Assembly (NCBI GenBank): GCA_018435605.1
Contig: JAHDNF010000004.1
Coordinates: forward strand, 1 to 64,000
Source of the DNA: a bacterium
GTDB taxonomy: Bacteria; Auribacterota; Auribacteria; Auribacterales; Auribacteraceae
Direction: 5' to 3'
DNA: 64,000 nucleotides
The position numbers and the translations under genes are program-made. The notes beneath the pieces were generated by a model. The model ran no database searches. It was not told where the DNA came from and saw only the letters and a program-made list of their open reading frames with translations. The stretch's first letter is position 1; each line of letters starts with the position of its first letter. This document shows positions 17,294-28,761 of the stretch, in pieces.

Positions 17294-18169
17294 TTATATT
17301 CGCTCCGAAATTTTGGTTTGCGCTATGAAAAACAAATGCCAGCCTAAATAAAACACCACAACCGACAAGGCGACGCTCCACATATATCCGGTCATCAGGT
17401 CGGTAGTTCCCCGCAATATCAGGTCGCGGGGCACGTTGATAAGATAATTCAAAGGATTTAGATATGAAACTTTTGCCAGAAGATTCTCACCCTCAATCGG
17501 ATACAGCACAGGGGTAAGTAGCATAAACCCCATACTTGCAAAGCTGAGCAGGTTCGATATGTCACGCATAATACCCGAAATCAGCCCCAGAAAAAAACCG
17601 AGGCCGAGCGTAAGAAGAAACAACGGCACTATCGCCAGTAGACCTGTAAAAACCCCTATAGGATGCGGAGTTTCTCTATAGCATACGAAAACTATTATAA
17701 CCAATATCGACCGGATAAAAAAATCCATGATTGCGCCCAATGATGCCGCGAACACAATGGAGGTTCTCGGAAAGTTGATCTTTTTTAGCATGTTCTCGGC
17801 TGATACCACACACTGCGTGCATGCCAGTATTCCGCCGTTAAATAAATTGAATACCGTCAACCCGACCAGCGCGTAAATCGTATACGGCACATCGATTCCC
17901 TCTACCTTCAAAATACCGGCGCTGTTCATGCCGACAAATATACCTACTGTAACGACCGGTAAAATCACCGCCCAAAGAACTCCCAGAGCCGCCTGACGGT
18001 ATCTGGCGCTGAAATCGCGAACGAAAAAACGCCATATCAATTCACGGCCTATGACTAATTCCCGTAACATCAGGCGGATATTAATAAACCGCCCTGTCAT
18101 GCCCATGATTCTAGGCCCGAATGGTGTATAGGAAAAAGACAACGATGACTCAGTTGTTTTAGGTTTCAT
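17294..18169 (-). CDS. wzm: Polysaccharide ABC exporter permease (Wzm-like)
   Basis: This is the ABC-2 type membrane subunit of the exporter, 291 residues. After a cytosolic N-terminus containing RELIWRFFVRDFSARYRQAALG, the conserved pre-helix motif of the family, it has about six hydrophobic segments. It is coupled to the ATPase gene downstream with a two-base gap. A GGAGG lies 12 bases before the assigned ATG; an internal ATG at about residue 22 is possible. Polysaccharide exporters of O-antigens, capsules and teichoic acids share this architecture, so the exact cargo is open. Confidence 0.92.
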   Translation of the reverse strand: MKPKTTESSLSFSYTPFGPRIMGMTGRFINIRLMLRELVIGRELIWRFFVRDFSARYRQAALGVLWAVILPVVTVGIFVGMNSAGILKVEGIDVPYTIYALVGLTVFNLFNGGILACTQCVVSAENMLKKINFPRTSIVFAASLGAIMDFFIRSILVIIVFVCYRETPHPIGVFTGLLAIVPLFLLTLGLGFFLGLISGIMRDISNLLSFASMGFMLLTPVLYPIEGENLLAKVSYLNPLNYLINVPRDLILRGTTDLMTGYMWSVALSVVVFYLGWHLFFIAQTKISERI

Positions 18170-18269
18170 AAAAAAAGGAATCCTCCGATTTACAGTAGTA
18201 AAAACTTAATCGGCAATATGAAAGAAAATTTTTAGGAAAATATTGCTATTCGGTTCGATAAGTATCATA

Positions 18270-19250
18270 TCACAACCCGAGCAGGTCGCCTTCGTCTATA
18301 ATACCGAGAGGCCTGCCGTCCGACCCGACGACCGGCAGTTCGTCTATTTTCTTATCCTTAATCAGTTTCAGAGCCTCGGCCGCAAGGCATCCCGGCTTAA
18401 TCGTCAACGGATTTTTCGTCATAAAAATATTAACCGGTTGCTTGAGCACATCGTCATACAACTCCACGGCGCGACGGAAATCCCCGTCCGTGAAGAATCC
18501 GACCAGACATCCATCCCCGTCAACCACCGATGCGGCTCCGGCATGCGCTCTTGTAATGGCCACAAGGGTATCCTTGACAGTTGTATCCTTCTTGACTATT
18601 GGGTTATGTTGTCCTGTGCGCATAATATCTTCCACCTTGAGCAGTTGCCTTCCAAGCGAACCCGCCGGATGAAAAAGGGCGAAATCCTCGACTTTGAACC
18701 CTTTTTTCTTATAAACACAAATTGTCAGCGCGTCACCCAGCACAAGCGTTACAGTCGTACTTGACGTTGGAGCCAACCCGAGCAGGCAAGCCTCCTTGGT
18801 GATACTGGCATCCAGCACAACATCGCTGTAGCGCGCCAGCGTGGATTCGACCCGTCCTACCATTGATATCAGTTTAGCCCCGATTTTTTTGATCGTAGGC
18901 AACAGGCGGGTAATCTCTTCGGTTTCGCCGCTGTTTGACAATGCAAGCACCAAGTCGTCCGGCTGTACCATACCCAGATCACCGTGCAACGCTTCAGCCG
19001 GATGCAGTGACAGCGACGGGGTGCCGGTACTAGCCAGCGATGCCGATATTTTTCGCCCTACAATGCCGGATTTCCCCATACCTGTAACTACGATACGCCC
19101 TTTGCACGAGCTCATCATATCGACCGCGCGTATAAAATTGTCGTCCAGCCGATTACATAAAGCCATAACCTCTTTAGCCTCAGACGAAATAACATCTTTT
19201 GCCAGATCCAGAATATCGATACTTTGCGATAATTGCGCCTGTGTGCCCAA
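18270..19250 (-). CDS. kdsD: Arabinose-5-phosphate isomerase, copy 2
   Basis: This has the same function and layout as the copy at 14880-15860: a SIS domain followed by two CBS domains, 326 residues. It appears to begin with TTG at 19250, since AAGGAGG lies eight bases upstream and the first ATG in frame is far inside. It is the first gene of the leftward glycan locus, 100 bases before wzm. The two copies form 980-base direct repeats, similar at DNA level, around wzm and wzt. Two active copies could raise Kdo supply, or one could be the housekeeping enzyme and the other part of the glycan cassette. Confidence 0.93.
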   Translation of the reverse strand: MGTQAQLSQSIDILDLAKDVISSEAKEVMALCNRLDDNFIRAVDMMSSCKGRIVVTGMGKSGIVGRKISASLASTGTPSLSLHPAEALHGDLGMVQPDDLVLALSNSGETEEITRLLPTIKKIGAKLISMVGRVESTLARYSDVVLDASITKEACLLGLAPTSSTTVTLVLGDALTICVYKKKGFKVEDFALFHPAGSLGRQLLKVEDIMRTGQHNPIVKKDTTVKDTLVAITRAHAGAASVVDGDGCLVGFFTDGDFRRAVELYDDVLKQPVNIFMTKNPLTIKPGCLAAEALKLIKDKKIDELPVVGSDGRPLGIIDEGDLLGL

Positions 19251-19432
19251 GAGTCGTCCTCCTTACATGATTATCTTATACCAATTAATGACAATGGTTG
19301 CAAGTATACGGGATTAGCGTTGCTAAATCAATTGAGAAATTATAGCGAAATTCAAGGTTTAGATCAATGTGCCTTGATTTCTTCTATAACGTACATTTTT
19401 TCAAGCAAAACCGTCGTTTGCAGAAATATTTT

Positions 19433-19467
19433 CAAAAAAAAGGGATGGCTCTTTACGAACCATCCCC
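19433..19467 (-). terminator. groEL intrinsic terminator
   Basis: On the minus strand, GGGATGGTTC pairs with GAGCCATCCC over ten base pairs around a five-base loop, followed by a run of eight or more T. It starts 35 bases after the groEL stop and closes the groES-groEL operon. Confidence 0.88.
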
Positions 19468-19500
19468 ATACATCATATTTATTACAAATGGCGCACGGTA

Positions 19501-21165
<1,665 letters not shown>

Positions 21166-21196
21166 TTACAAATAATTTATTGGAAACTATATACTA

Positions 21197-21484
21197 TTAC
21201 TGGATGATGCCCAGTATGTCGTCTTCACGGACGATTAGAAAATCTTCGCCGTCGATCTGTATATCGGTTCCGGCATATGACGAAAACAGCACGGTGTCTC
21301 CGTTTTTCACAGTCATGGCGACACGTTCGCCTTTATCGTTGAGTTTGCCCTGTCCGACTGCAATAACCTTGCCCTGACGCGGTTTTTCTTTTGCCGTATC
21401 CGGCAGAATGATTCCGCCTTTTGTTTTTTCTTCTGCCTCGAGCCGCTTTACCAGTAAACGGTCGTACAAAGGTTTTACCTTCAT
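21197..21484 (-). CDS. groES: Co-chaperonin GroES (10 kDa)
   Basis: This is the heptameric lid of the GroEL chamber, 95 residues. It shows the normal family pattern: [32 protein letters not shown], here with the mobile loop in the second half, then [33 protein letters not shown]. It is the first gene of groES-groEL, with GGAGG before its ATG. The 119 bases upstream are AT-rich and hold a short palindrome CTATC-TAG-GATAG at about 21569-21581, but no CIRCE repeat. Confidence 0.97.
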   Translation of the reverse strand: MKVKPLYDRLLVKRLEAEEKTKGGIILPDTAKEKPRQGKVIAVGQGKLNDKGERVAMTVKNGDTVLFSSYAGTDIQIDGEDFLIVREDDILGIIQ

Positions 21485-21603
21485 AGTAGCCTCCTTTTAG
21501 GTTTTTATTGGTTAGGTTTCCGGTAAATCAATGTTTATTTAAGGATTTTTACATAACATAAATGTAACTATCTAGGATAGAAAAGAATTAATAGTAACAA
21601 CCG

Positions 21604-21855
21604 TCAATGAAAATACTTCCACTGCCGGTCGTTCATTCCCATTTCTCTCAGTATGCGGTAATACTCCTCTCGCGACAAATCTTCCATTTTCTTGCCGTAT
21701 TTTTGCAGATACCGGTTGAATCGCAGTACATCGTCTACCATATTTTCGTGTGTTTTCTGAGATCCGCCGATCAGATAAAAATTATCGCCTTTGGTTATAT
21801 ATTTATCGGATTCCTTACCGTCAAATCCCAATCCCCAGAGCATCGCTTTGTCCAT
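21604..21855 (-). CDS. Small conserved-looking protein, unknown
   Basis: I do not recognise this 83-residue protein. The ATG at 21855 is chosen because AGGA lies seven bases upstream. The longer in-frame reading back to 22104 adds a hydrophobic, cysteine-rich stretch that looks non-coding. The protein begins MDKAMLWGLGFDGKESDKY and ends in a charged helical region (LSREEYYRILREMGMNDRQW). No signal peptide or membrane segment. It lies just upstream of groES on the same strand but has its own spacing. Confidence 0.55.
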   Translation of the reverse strand: MDKAMLWGLGFDGKESDKYITKGDNFYLIGGSQKTHENMVDDVLRFNRYLQKYGKKMEDLSREEYYRILREMGMNDRQWKYFH

Positions 21856-22173
21856 AGTGTGTTCCTGCCTTTCATTAGTCTTGAACAAGGCTAACGATAC
21901 TACACAATTTTTTTTGTTTTGGGAAGATTTTTTTTTGCGCCACGCCATACAGTTTATCACAACGAAACGTGCGGCAATAAGATACAATACAAATCCATAC
22001 ACAAAATAATATCCATGATAATATTTAACACATAGCACAATTTTATTAACCATACAGATGCATTTTGTTGATGTATAGAATGATGCATATTTTAACCCCA
22101 TCAATAAAGAGGATATCTATATTGACTGGTAATATAAAATTTTACCATAATCAAAATAATCACATTTTTAATA

Positions 22174-22202
22174 TTGACAATTATGTATATTGTTGATACG
22201 AT
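22174..22202 (+). promoter_or_regulatory. Promoter for PEP-CTERM gene
   Basis: A perfect TTGACA at 22174-22179 is followed after 17 bases by TACGAT at 22197-22202, in a very AT-rich region. The coding region starts 41 bases further on, after an AGGAGG ribosome site. Confidence 0.6.
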
Positions 22203-22242
22203 ACATATAATTTCTACAATAACCACAAAATAGGAGGATGTT

Positions 22243-22977
22243 ATGAAAAAATGTCTTTTAGTATTTTTTTTATTGGTGCTTGTAGTGGCCCCTTCGTATG
22301 GGCGTAGCATACCCGGAGCACCCAATGAAGTGAAAGATCCTTATTTCGAACACTTGCCAAACTCATGGTACACATTGGGCACCTATTCTCTATTTCCTAA
22401 CGATACCGGACAAGGCTTTTACATTGATCCGGGCAGAGACGCGGACAGCTATCTGTTTTTACGCACTATAGTGGACGATGCCATAAGCCCTCTTTGGAAT
22501 CCTGACTTTAACATGAAAGAAGTGGATTTGAGCTTTTTCGGACATCTCGGCGGAGACGGATACATCAATTTCAGGCTGGACTGGTGGAACGACCCGCAGA
22601 TCCCGGAACCGCCCAACGACCCGAACACTCTGCCGCAACCGGACGGATGGACTCCATGGTATACCATATCCGCCTCGTCTTTGCCACAGGGAGTATTGAT
22701 AGACAATTCTCTATTGTCGCCCGGCGAGATGCCCCCTAATAACTGGGATTTGTACGTGTTTCACATTATACTCGACACTCAACCGCGCTGGGTCAGTATC
22801 GAGTTTGAGCTGGGCGTAAACCCTGAAATAGCCGGAACCCTGCAGAATCCGGCAGGATCAGGCGAAGCACTAATCACCGGAGTCGACTTTCAGGCTAAAT
22901 GCCTGCCGGAACCGGGCGCCATGCTTTTGTTCGGATTCGGCGGATTCTGGTGGATATTCAAACGAATTCGTCCATAG
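22243..22977 (+). CDS. PEP-CTERM sorted secreted protein
   Basis: The 244-residue protein has a signal peptide (MKKCLLVFFLLVLVVAPSYG) and ends with a PEP-CTERM tail: CLPEPGA, a hydrophobic helix, then FKRIRP. The body is rich in aromatic residues, Pro, Asp and Asn, with a beta-rich look (YINFRLDWWNDPQ, WVSIEFELGVNPE), as in many extracellular sorted proteins. No catalytic motif is recognised. AGGAGG precedes the ATG by five bases. It has its own promoter, and a hairpin at 23002-23043 follows. By family, an exosortase would cleave the tail and the protein would join the extracellular matrix. Confidence 0.8.
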   Translation: MKKCLLVFFLLVLVVAPSYGRSIPGAPNEVKDPYFEHLPNSWYTLGTYSLFPNDTGQGFYIDPGRDADSYLFLRTIVDDAISPLWNPDFNMKEVDLSFFGHLGGDGYINFRLDWWNDPQIPEPPNDPNTLPQPDGWTPWYTISASSLPQGVLIDNSLLSPGEMPPNNWDLYVFHIILDTQPRWVSIEFELGVNPEIAGTLQNPAGSGEALITGVDFQAKCLPEPGAMLLFGFGGFWWIFKRIRP

Positions 22978-23001
22978 TTTTATCGTGTCTTTCTTTCCTA
23001 T

Positions 23002-23043
23002 ACAGGAACGGCATTCAAATCTATTTACGGATGCCGTTCCTGT
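23002..23043 (+). terminator. Hairpin after PEP-CTERM gene
   Basis: ACAGGAACGGCAT and ATGCCGTTCCTGT are perfect inverted 13-mers around a 16-base loop, 25 bases after the stop. No strong T-run follows, so it may be an mRNA 3' stabiliser as much as a terminator. The rest of 23044-23248 is AT-rich and featureless to me. Confidence 0.55.
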
Positions 23044-23248
23044 CGGTATTAAATAATTACTCAAGTTTATTTGTTAATTAAATATGCATAATATTTAAAA
23101 TAATGTAAAATAATATTAAATAGTTAAACAAATTTACCATTTTTTACCTTAAAAAAATCTCAATAAGAGCGTACAAACATATCGCAAAAACCGTTTCCTC
23201 CTGATAACCAATATGTTGCCGATTGCTTGGCTATACGTTGAAAATATG

Positions 23249-23305
23249 TGGCACAAATTTTGATGTATCTTTTTAACCGGTCAACATTTTTTAACCGTTA
23301 AACCG
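23249..23305 (+). promoter_or_regulatory. Possible sigma-54-like site and TTTAACCG repeats
   Basis: TGGCAC-N5-TTGAT at 23249-23264 resembles the -24/-12 pattern of sigma-54 promoters but has GA where GC is expected. Just downstream lie TTTAACCG at 23272-23279 and again at 23290-23297, then TTAAACCG at 23298-23305. The first two are 18 bases apart. The array ends 36 bases before the next start codon and could be an operator. Both are suggestions from pattern only. Confidence 0.3.
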
Positions 23306-23340
23306 ACAGCAAAATTAAAACAGTTTAAAGGAGAAAAATT

Positions 23341-23937
23341 ATGAAAACAATCTATGTTTATAAAGCGATGATAGCATCTATACTGTTTGGAATGTGTATC
23401 AGTTACACCTTTGCGGACGAAGAAAAGAACGAAATGATGCGGGTGTACGGCGAGGATTTGACAAAGTATATAATCGAAGCGCAGAATGATTTGCGTGACA
23501 CCGAGAAGATTTTTGCCGAAGAGAAAGACGAGTTTCTTGAAAATACAGATTTCAATCAGCGGATAATAGAGCTGAAACAGCAGAAACTAGCCGTCATGAA
23601 AGAGCTTCTCAAGGCTGTGCACAAGCAGGATTTCGACATGATTGAAAAACTGGAAAGACAACAGGAAATAAACCAACACAGGCTCAATCTTATAGGAACT
23701 GAAAAAGATATGGTTTTAACGCTTGGGAAACTGAAAAAACGGGCTGAATATGAAAAGGTGGCTGATCCGGCAAAACTTAAGGCATCTATCAAAGAGTTGG
23801 AATCATTATTCTACGGAATACTTGCCTCTGAAGAAGCCGTTTTCACAGAAACACTCCGCCTTAAATCTCTATATAAAGATAAAGAAAAGAAACTTGCAGA
23901 GTGCGAAGACATTTTTCAGTCCGATAAAAAAGAATAA
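23341..23937 (+). CDS. Periplasmic coiled-coil protein, unknown
   Basis: I do not recognise the family. The 198-residue protein has a signal peptide ending near YTFADEE, then almost entirely charged alpha-helix with heptad-like spacing (IIELKQQKLAVMKELLKAV, KLERQQEINQHRLNLIG, KASIKELESLFYGILASEE), so an extended periplasmic coiled coil is likely. AAAGGAG lies before the ATG. It stands as a single gene between a candidate regulatory region and a strong terminator. A structural or envelope-stress role (as in OmpH/Skp-like helical proteins) is possible but unproven. Confidence 0.7.
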   Translation: MKTIYVYKAMIASILFGMCISYTFADEEKNEMMRVYGEDLTKYIIEAQNDLRDTEKIFAEEKDEFLENTDFNQRIIELKQQKLAVMKELLKAVHKQDFDMIEKLERQQEINQHRLNLIGTEKDMVLTLGKLKKRAEYEKVADPAKLKASIKELESLFYGILASEEAVFTETLRLKSLYKDKEKKLAECEDIFQSDKKE

Positions 23938-23954
23938 TCCTAATTCGCTGGGAG

Positions 23955-23987
23955 AGGAACGCCGGCTTTTATCCGGCGTTCCTTTTT
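23955..23987 (+). terminator. Intrinsic terminator
   Basis: AGGAACGCCGG pairs perfectly with CCGGCGTTCCT around a seven-base loop and is followed by a T-run. It lies 18 bases after the coiled-coil gene stop and separates it from uvrA. Confidence 0.9.
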
Positions 23988-24127
23988 GCTCACCTAAAGA
24001 GCCTTCCGTACCGCACAGACTCAAAGATCGAATTTTTTTTTGGAACCGGCAAGTTGTGTTGCGTCTAAATATATTGTAATGTATACTATTCAAATACAAA
24101 AACAACAAACTAACCGGAACCATTAAA

Positions 24128-26959
24128 ATGACATCACCCATTATCATAAAAGGCGCAAAAGAACATAATCTGAAAAATATCGACATTACCATACCGCGTG
24201 ACAAGCTGGTTGTTATCACAGGGTTGTCAGGGTCCGGAAAATCTTCGCTGGCATTTGACACCATATACGCCGAAGGCCAGCGCAAATACGTGGAATCCTT
24301 ATCAGCTTATGCCCGCCAATTTCTAGAGCAGATGAAAAAACCGGAAGTGGAGCACATAGAAGGCTTATCGCCGGCGATATCCATAGAGCAACGCTCTGCA
24401 TCATACAACCCGCGTTCTACAGTGGCAACATCTACGGAGATATACGATTACCTGCGCCTATTGTTCGCGCGAATCGGAGTGCCTCACTGCAAAAAATGCG
24501 GTAAACCAATTAAGCGTCAGACTGTGCAGGAAATAGTAGACCGCATAATGGAATCGTCCGAAGGAACACGGTTCATGGTTTTGGCGCCGGTTGTACGCGG
24601 GCGTAAAGGAGAGCACAGACAGCTACTGGAATCAATCAAACGGGACGGATATATCAGAGTCCGCGTAGACGGTAAAATAGTTTCGCTCGATGAGGAAATA
24701 GACCTAAATAAAAATGTCACCCATCAGATCGACGTGGTGGTCGACCGGCTGGTGATTAACGGCGATGTACGTGGAAGACTTACCGATTCGGTGGAAACGG
24801 CATTAAGGCTCAGTCAGGGTATTGTTACGGTAAATTTTCCGGACGAAGACGGACGCGATCATCTATACAGCGAGAAGTATGCTTGCATAGACTGCGCAAT
24901 AAGCCTTGAGGAATTGTCGCCGCGCATGTTTTCGTTCAATAGCCCATACGGTGCGTGTCCGAAATGTCACGGTCTTGGAACCACTATAAATATGGACGTC
25001 GATCTGGTTATACCAGACCGCTCCAAATCTTTGCGCGACTGGGCAGTTGAACCGTGGAGCAAAGCCAGCCGGCATATACGCAGGTACTATTCGAAACTTA
25101 TAAACAAACTGGGCAGGTGGTTTAAATTCGACCCGAACACTCCTTTTGAACAGCTACCGCCCGAAACACAAAAAATTTTGTTATACGGCGAAGGGCACGA
25201 AACAAAAACCGACTGGTCTATACCGAAAAACGAAGACGACTACGAAGGGATCATACCGCAACTGGAAAGGTTGTACCGCGATACGTCAAGTGAACATTTG
25301 AAAAACTGGCTGAACCAATACACATCGCTACGCACCTGCACAGAATGCAAAGGCACGCGACTGCGAATCGAAAGCCGTATGGTGCGGGTAGCCGATAAAC
25401 GGATACACGACATAACCGGTTTTTCCATAAGAGAATGCCTTGACTTTTTCGATTCGATGGAACTGACAGAGCGCGACCGGATAATTGCATCGGAAATCAA
25501 TAAAGAAATAAACAGCCGACTGCGTTTCTTGATAGATGTTGGGCTGGGATACCTTACACTCGACCGCCAGAGCAGTACGCTGTCAGGCGGCGAGGCTCAG
25601 CGAATCCGTCTTGCGACACAAATCGGGGCGGGGCTGGTCGGCGTGCTGTATGTGTTGGACGAACCGAGCATAGGCCTGCATCAGCGGGACAACCAGCGTC
25701 TGCTTGTAACTTTGCACCGGCTTAAGAATCTGGGAAATACCGTGCTTGTAGTAGAACACGACGAAGGACTTATACGAAGCGCAGACCACGTGATCGATCT
25801 TGGTCCCGGCGCAGGTGTACATGGCGGTTACATAGTGGCGCAAGGTACGGTTGACGATATCATCGCCTCAGAAGATTCCCTTACCGGAAAATACCTGTCC
25901 GGCAAGAAATCAATCGAAGTACCTCGCGCACGCAAAAAACCAGATAAAAAACTTCTTCTTACTATACGCGGCGCGGCCGAGAACAATCTGAAAAATATCG
26001 ATGTGTCTATTCCGATCGGTTTGTTGACCTGCATTACCGGCGTATCCGGTTCGGGTAAAAGTTCGCTTATAGACGACATTTTAAGGCCTGCGCTGTTCCA
26101 GCATTTTTATAAATCGCGCGAAAAAGTGGGCAAGCATAAATCTATCAACGGGTTTGAACATCTGGATAAAGCTATTGTGATCGACCAGTCGCCCATAGGC
26201 CGCACGCCAAGGTCTAATCCCGCAACCTATATAGGCGTTTTTTCGGCTATACGCGAACTGTATACACGAACGGAAGAATCCAGAATGCGCGGATATAAAC
26301 CCGGAAGGTTCAGTTTCAACGTCAAGGGGGGGCGATGCGAGGCGTGCAAAGGCGACGGGATCATCAAAATAGAAATGCATTTTCTACCCGATATTTATGT
26401 TGACTGTGAAATATGCAAAGGCAAACGCTACAACCGCGAGACACTTGAAGTTACCTACAAAGGCAAAAATATCGCTGATGTGCTTGATATGACCGTAGCT
26501 CAGGCGCTGGAATTTTTTGACGCAATCCCTCAGATAAAACGCAAATTACAAACCGTGAACGATGTCGGGCTGGGATACATCAAACTTGGACAAGCGGCAA
26601 CAACACTTTCCGGCGGCGAGGCACAGCGGGTCAAGCTGTCGTCGGAACTAAGCAAAAAGGCGACCGGCGATACTATTTATCTGCTCGACGAGCCGACCAC
26701 AGGCCTGCATTTCGACGATATCCATAAACTGCTTAGCGTGCTTTCGCGCTTGCGCGACGCGGGCAACACCATAGTAGTTATTGAACATAATCTGGACGTC
26801 ATAAAAACCGTGGACTACATTATCGATCTTGGGCCGGAAGGAGGCGATATGGGGGGCAATCTGGTTGCCGCAGGTACGCCCGAACAGGTCGCGGCGTGTG
26901 AGCAGTCGTATACCGGTAGCTTTTTACGTCCAATCCTCACACAAACGGTTTCTGCCTAG
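24128..26959 (+). CDS. uvrA: Excinuclease ABC subunit A
   Basis: UvrA is the damage-sensing ATPase of nucleotide excision repair. The 943-residue protein is full length. It has two ABC modules, with Walker A motifs GLSGSGKSS (near 36) and GVSGSGKSS (near 640), signatures [12 protein letters not shown] and [12 protein letters not shown], and Walker B regions [11 protein letters not shown] and [11 protein letters not shown]. Zinc-binding pairs are CKKCGK with CPKCHG, CTECKG, and CEACKG with CEICKG. The ribosome site is weak. It seems to be transcribed alone. A palindrome resembling a LexA site was not seen upstream, so SOS control is not shown. A weak ACCGCG/CGCGGT hairpin lies about 35 bases after the stop. 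Confidence 0.98.
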   Translation: MTSPIIIKGAKEHNLKNIDITIPRDKLVVITGLSGSGKSSLAFDTIYAEGQRKYVESLSAYARQFLEQMKKPEVEHIEGLSPAISIEQRSASYNPRSTVATSTEIYDYLRLLFARIGVPHCKKCGKPIKRQTVQEIVDRIMESSEGTRFMVLAPVVRGRKGEHRQLLESIKRDGYIRVRVDGKIVSLDEEIDLNKNVTHQIDVVVDRLVINGDVRGRLTDSVETALRLSQGIVTVNFPDEDGRDHLYSEKYACIDCAISLEELSPRMFSFNSPYGACPKCHGLGTTINMDVDLVIPDRSKSLRDWAVEPWSKASRHIRRYYSKLINKLGRWFKFDPNTPFEQLPPETQKILLYGEGHETKTDWSIPKNEDDYEGIIPQLERLYRDTSSEHLKNWLNQYTSLRTCTECKGTRLRIESRMVRVADKRIHDITGFSIRECLDFFDSMELTERDRIIASEINKEINSRLRFLIDVGLGYLTLDRQSSTLSGGEAQRIRLATQIGAGLVGVLYVLDEPSIGLHQRDNQRLLVTLHRLKNLGNTVLVVEHDEGLIRSADHVIDLGPGAGVHGGYIVAQGTVDDIIASEDSLTGKYLSGKKSIEVPRARKKPDKKLLLTIRGAAENNLKNIDVSIPIGLLTCITGVSGSGKSSLIDDILRPALFQHFYKSREKVGKHKSINGFEHLDKAIVIDQSPIGRTPRSNPATYIGVFSAIRELYTRTEESRMRGYKPGRFSFNVKGGRCEACKGDGIIKIEMHFLPDIYVDCEICKGKRYNRETLEVTYKGKNIADVLDMTVAQALEFFDAIPQIKRKLQTVNDVGLGYIKLGQAATTLSGGEAQRVKLSSELSKKATGDTIYLLDEPTTGLHFDDIHKLLSVLSRLRDAGNTIVVIEHNLDVIKTVDYIIDLGPEGGDMGGNLVAAGTPEQVAACEQSYTGSFLRPILTQTVSA

Positions 26960-27142
26960 ATATTGTCAAGTATAGTGGATTTAACAATATACCGCGGTTA
27001 ATTACGCGGTTTAACCAGAAACGATAATCCCGCCATTTTGTAATTGGTAGCCCCAATGATGCGTAAATCGAACCCTTTGATTGAGACGATTATCGCTATA
27101 TATCGTTTGAAAGAAGCATGTTAGGATAATTTGGATGATGTT

Positions 27143-27973
27143 TTACCGTAATTCATATTTTTTGTAACGCCCCCATTGATAAAGGAGGTGATCTAAATGA
27201 AAAGGGCTCATTTTAAGCATGCTTGAAATCTCAAGTGACAGAATAAAGTGTTCTTTTTCGGTGAGTTTTTTGCAGTCATCAAGCCCAAGCAGATAAGGAA
27301 ATTCTTTTTTTAGATGATAATCAACTTTTACAAAACGATCACATCCAATATTTTTCAGGAAATCACAGAGCAAAGCGGGACCCACATTATAAATTTGTTT
27401 TGGAAATTCTGACACATATTTCCATATTTCTTCTGCTGTACTGTTATTTATTTCATCAAGTTCCTGATAAAATTTCTCAATGCCATATTCAAGACGCTTT
27501 TCCATTTCTTGAGAGCCCTTTAAAATGACAGATATTATTCTGGGCTTAGGCTCATTAGATTTTAGATCAAAATTTTCTTTTTGTTGTATTCTGGATGTAA
27601 TGTCATGCAGTTTGCTAGGCATCCAATTCTGATCGCGAAGAAATTCTTCTTTGGAATAGATTTCAGCTAAACAGTTAGGAAGCATAGATGGAGTAGGGAT
27701 GCTTCCTGCTACGGAGATAAGATAATTTCTCAATATAGCATATGAAAAACAACTAGTAAAAAAAGTCTTCATCAAAGTAGGAATATCTTTGGGGCGTTTC
27801 GGAATTCCCCAATGTTCGAAATATGAGATTATGCATTCCCTGTCTAGCTTGTCTATTTTCAAATTTTGATCGTAGGCGAATTTTATTAATTTCTCTCGCC
27901 TAATCATTAATTCGGCATGGATTTCATTGATCTTGTTCTGATTAATGTGTTGTATTAATTTTGATTTTGCCAT
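27143..27973 (-). CDS. HhH-type DNA glycosylase-like protein
   Basis: The C-terminal part carries a helix-hairpin-helix signature like that of base-excision glycosylases: FPKQIYNVGPALLCDFLKNIG, then DRFVKVDYHLKKEFPYLLG, and later MSPFHLDHLLYQWGR. In the HhH-GPD superfamily the Asp of a VKxD motif is catalytic, and FVKVDYH fits it. The N-terminal 130 residues are not recognised. I choose the ATG at 27973 (276 residues), although its ribosome site is poor; the frame opens earlier, at 28069, across a palindrome that does not look coding. It has accessory, AT-rich composition. It could act in repair or in defence. Confidence 0.55.
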   Translation of the reverse strand: MAKSKLIQHINQNKINEIHAELMIRREKLIKFAYDQNLKIDKLDRECIISYFEHWGIPKRPKDIPTLMKTFFTSCFSYAILRNYLISVAGSIPTPSMLPNCLAEIYSKEEFLRDQNWMPSKLHDITSRIQQKENFDLKSNEPKPRIISVILKGSQEMEKRLEYGIEKFYQELDEINNSTAEEIWKYVSEFPKQIYNVGPALLCDFLKNIGCDRFVKVDYHLKKEFPYLLGLDDCKKLTEKEHFILSLEISSMLKMSPFHLDHLLYQWGRYKKYELR

Positions 27974-28068
27974 CTTTTTATGCCTAATGTTCACAAAGCT
28001 AAGGGGACAGAATGACCTTACCCCATTTGTTGTGCCAAGAATAATTAGAGAGTTAAGCTTGAGCCACA

Positions 28069-28092
28069 TTCACAGGGGCTAGCCCCTGTGAA
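28069..28092. repeat. Perfect 24-base palindrome
   Basis: TTCACAGGGGCT is followed directly by its exact reverse complement, with no loop. A GGGGACAGAATGACC string lies about 60 bases to the left, a sequence often seen near REP-associated transposase elements. No transposase gene is visible, so this may be the trace of such an element or a protein binding site. 28093-28187 holds nothing recognisable. Confidence 0.5.
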
Positions 28093-28187
28093 GCCATCTG
28101 ATTTTATGGTTGTCACTCATTCGCATCTCCTAACATTCAAACTCAGCTACCGGAAAGCACAAATTTACGGTCAATTGGAGTGCGCAC

Positions 28188-28592
28188 CTATTTTTTGTTT
28201 TTTCGATCATATTCTTCAATAACAACTGCTGGAACAGTTTTAATGAAGTCGTTTTTAGCAGTGTATTGAAATGTTCCTCTTTGTCTCGCACATTTGCCAG
28301 CGGGAATTTTTATTTTTTGCTTGTCATAATAAGATCCACCATCATAATTAATAAGCAAAACGACTATCCCATCGGTAAATCCTCCGGTTCTTGCCAATGC
28401 CATATTTGGTTTCAGAACTTGAAAAACCTCTATTTCGCCACTAGTTGTTATGCAGTCTCCTTTTTCAGGGAATATCGTTAGTCCAAGTAAACCATCATTA
28501 GGTTGATTCTCAACAGCAATCAAGGTCAGTACTAAGATTGTTGTTATAATTCCTGCAATAAATCCGCTACCAAATAATAGTACCTTCTTCAT
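28188..28592 (-). CDS. Small membrane-anchored protein, unknown
   Basis: The 134-residue protein starts at the ATG at 28592, which has AAGGA seven bases upstream; an earlier in-frame ATG at 28622 lacks one. It has one N-terminal hydrophobic segment (VLLFGSGFIAGIITTILVLTLIAV), then a soluble region (GLLGLTIFPEKGDCITTSGEIEVFQVL) that is probably periplasmic and beta-rich. It looks like a conserved family of short signal-anchored proteins, but I cannot name it. It follows an IS256 remnant and precedes the HhH gene on the same strand, in an accessory stretch. Confidence 0.6.
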   Translation of the reverse strand: MKKVLLFGSGFIAGIITTILVLTLIAVENQPNDGLLGLTIFPEKGDCITTSGEIEVFQVLKPNMALARTGGFTDGIVVLLINYDGGSYYDKQKIKIPAGKCARQRGTFQYTAKNDFIKTVPAVVIEEYDRKNKK

Positions 28593-28761
28593 ATTTCGAT
28601 CCTTAATTTGTTGGATTTTCATTCTTCTCTTTTTATTATTCCGTATAACGTTTTGGCTAACCTGTCGCAGACTAGCCTTTGAATAACCAAAAGACTTTAT
28701 GCGGACTTAAAAGAGATATTACCGAAAGTTGTGGATTGAGCTCATAGCATATCCCTCATTA

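Noticed and set aside
17292-17381. Longer start for the Wzt-like ATPase
   Set aside because: It would overlap the permease gene and add residues unlike the family; the ATG at 17291 directly follows the permease stop.
21485-21603. CIRCE operator upstream of groES
   Set aside because: Neither TTAGCACTC nor GAGTGCTAA is present.
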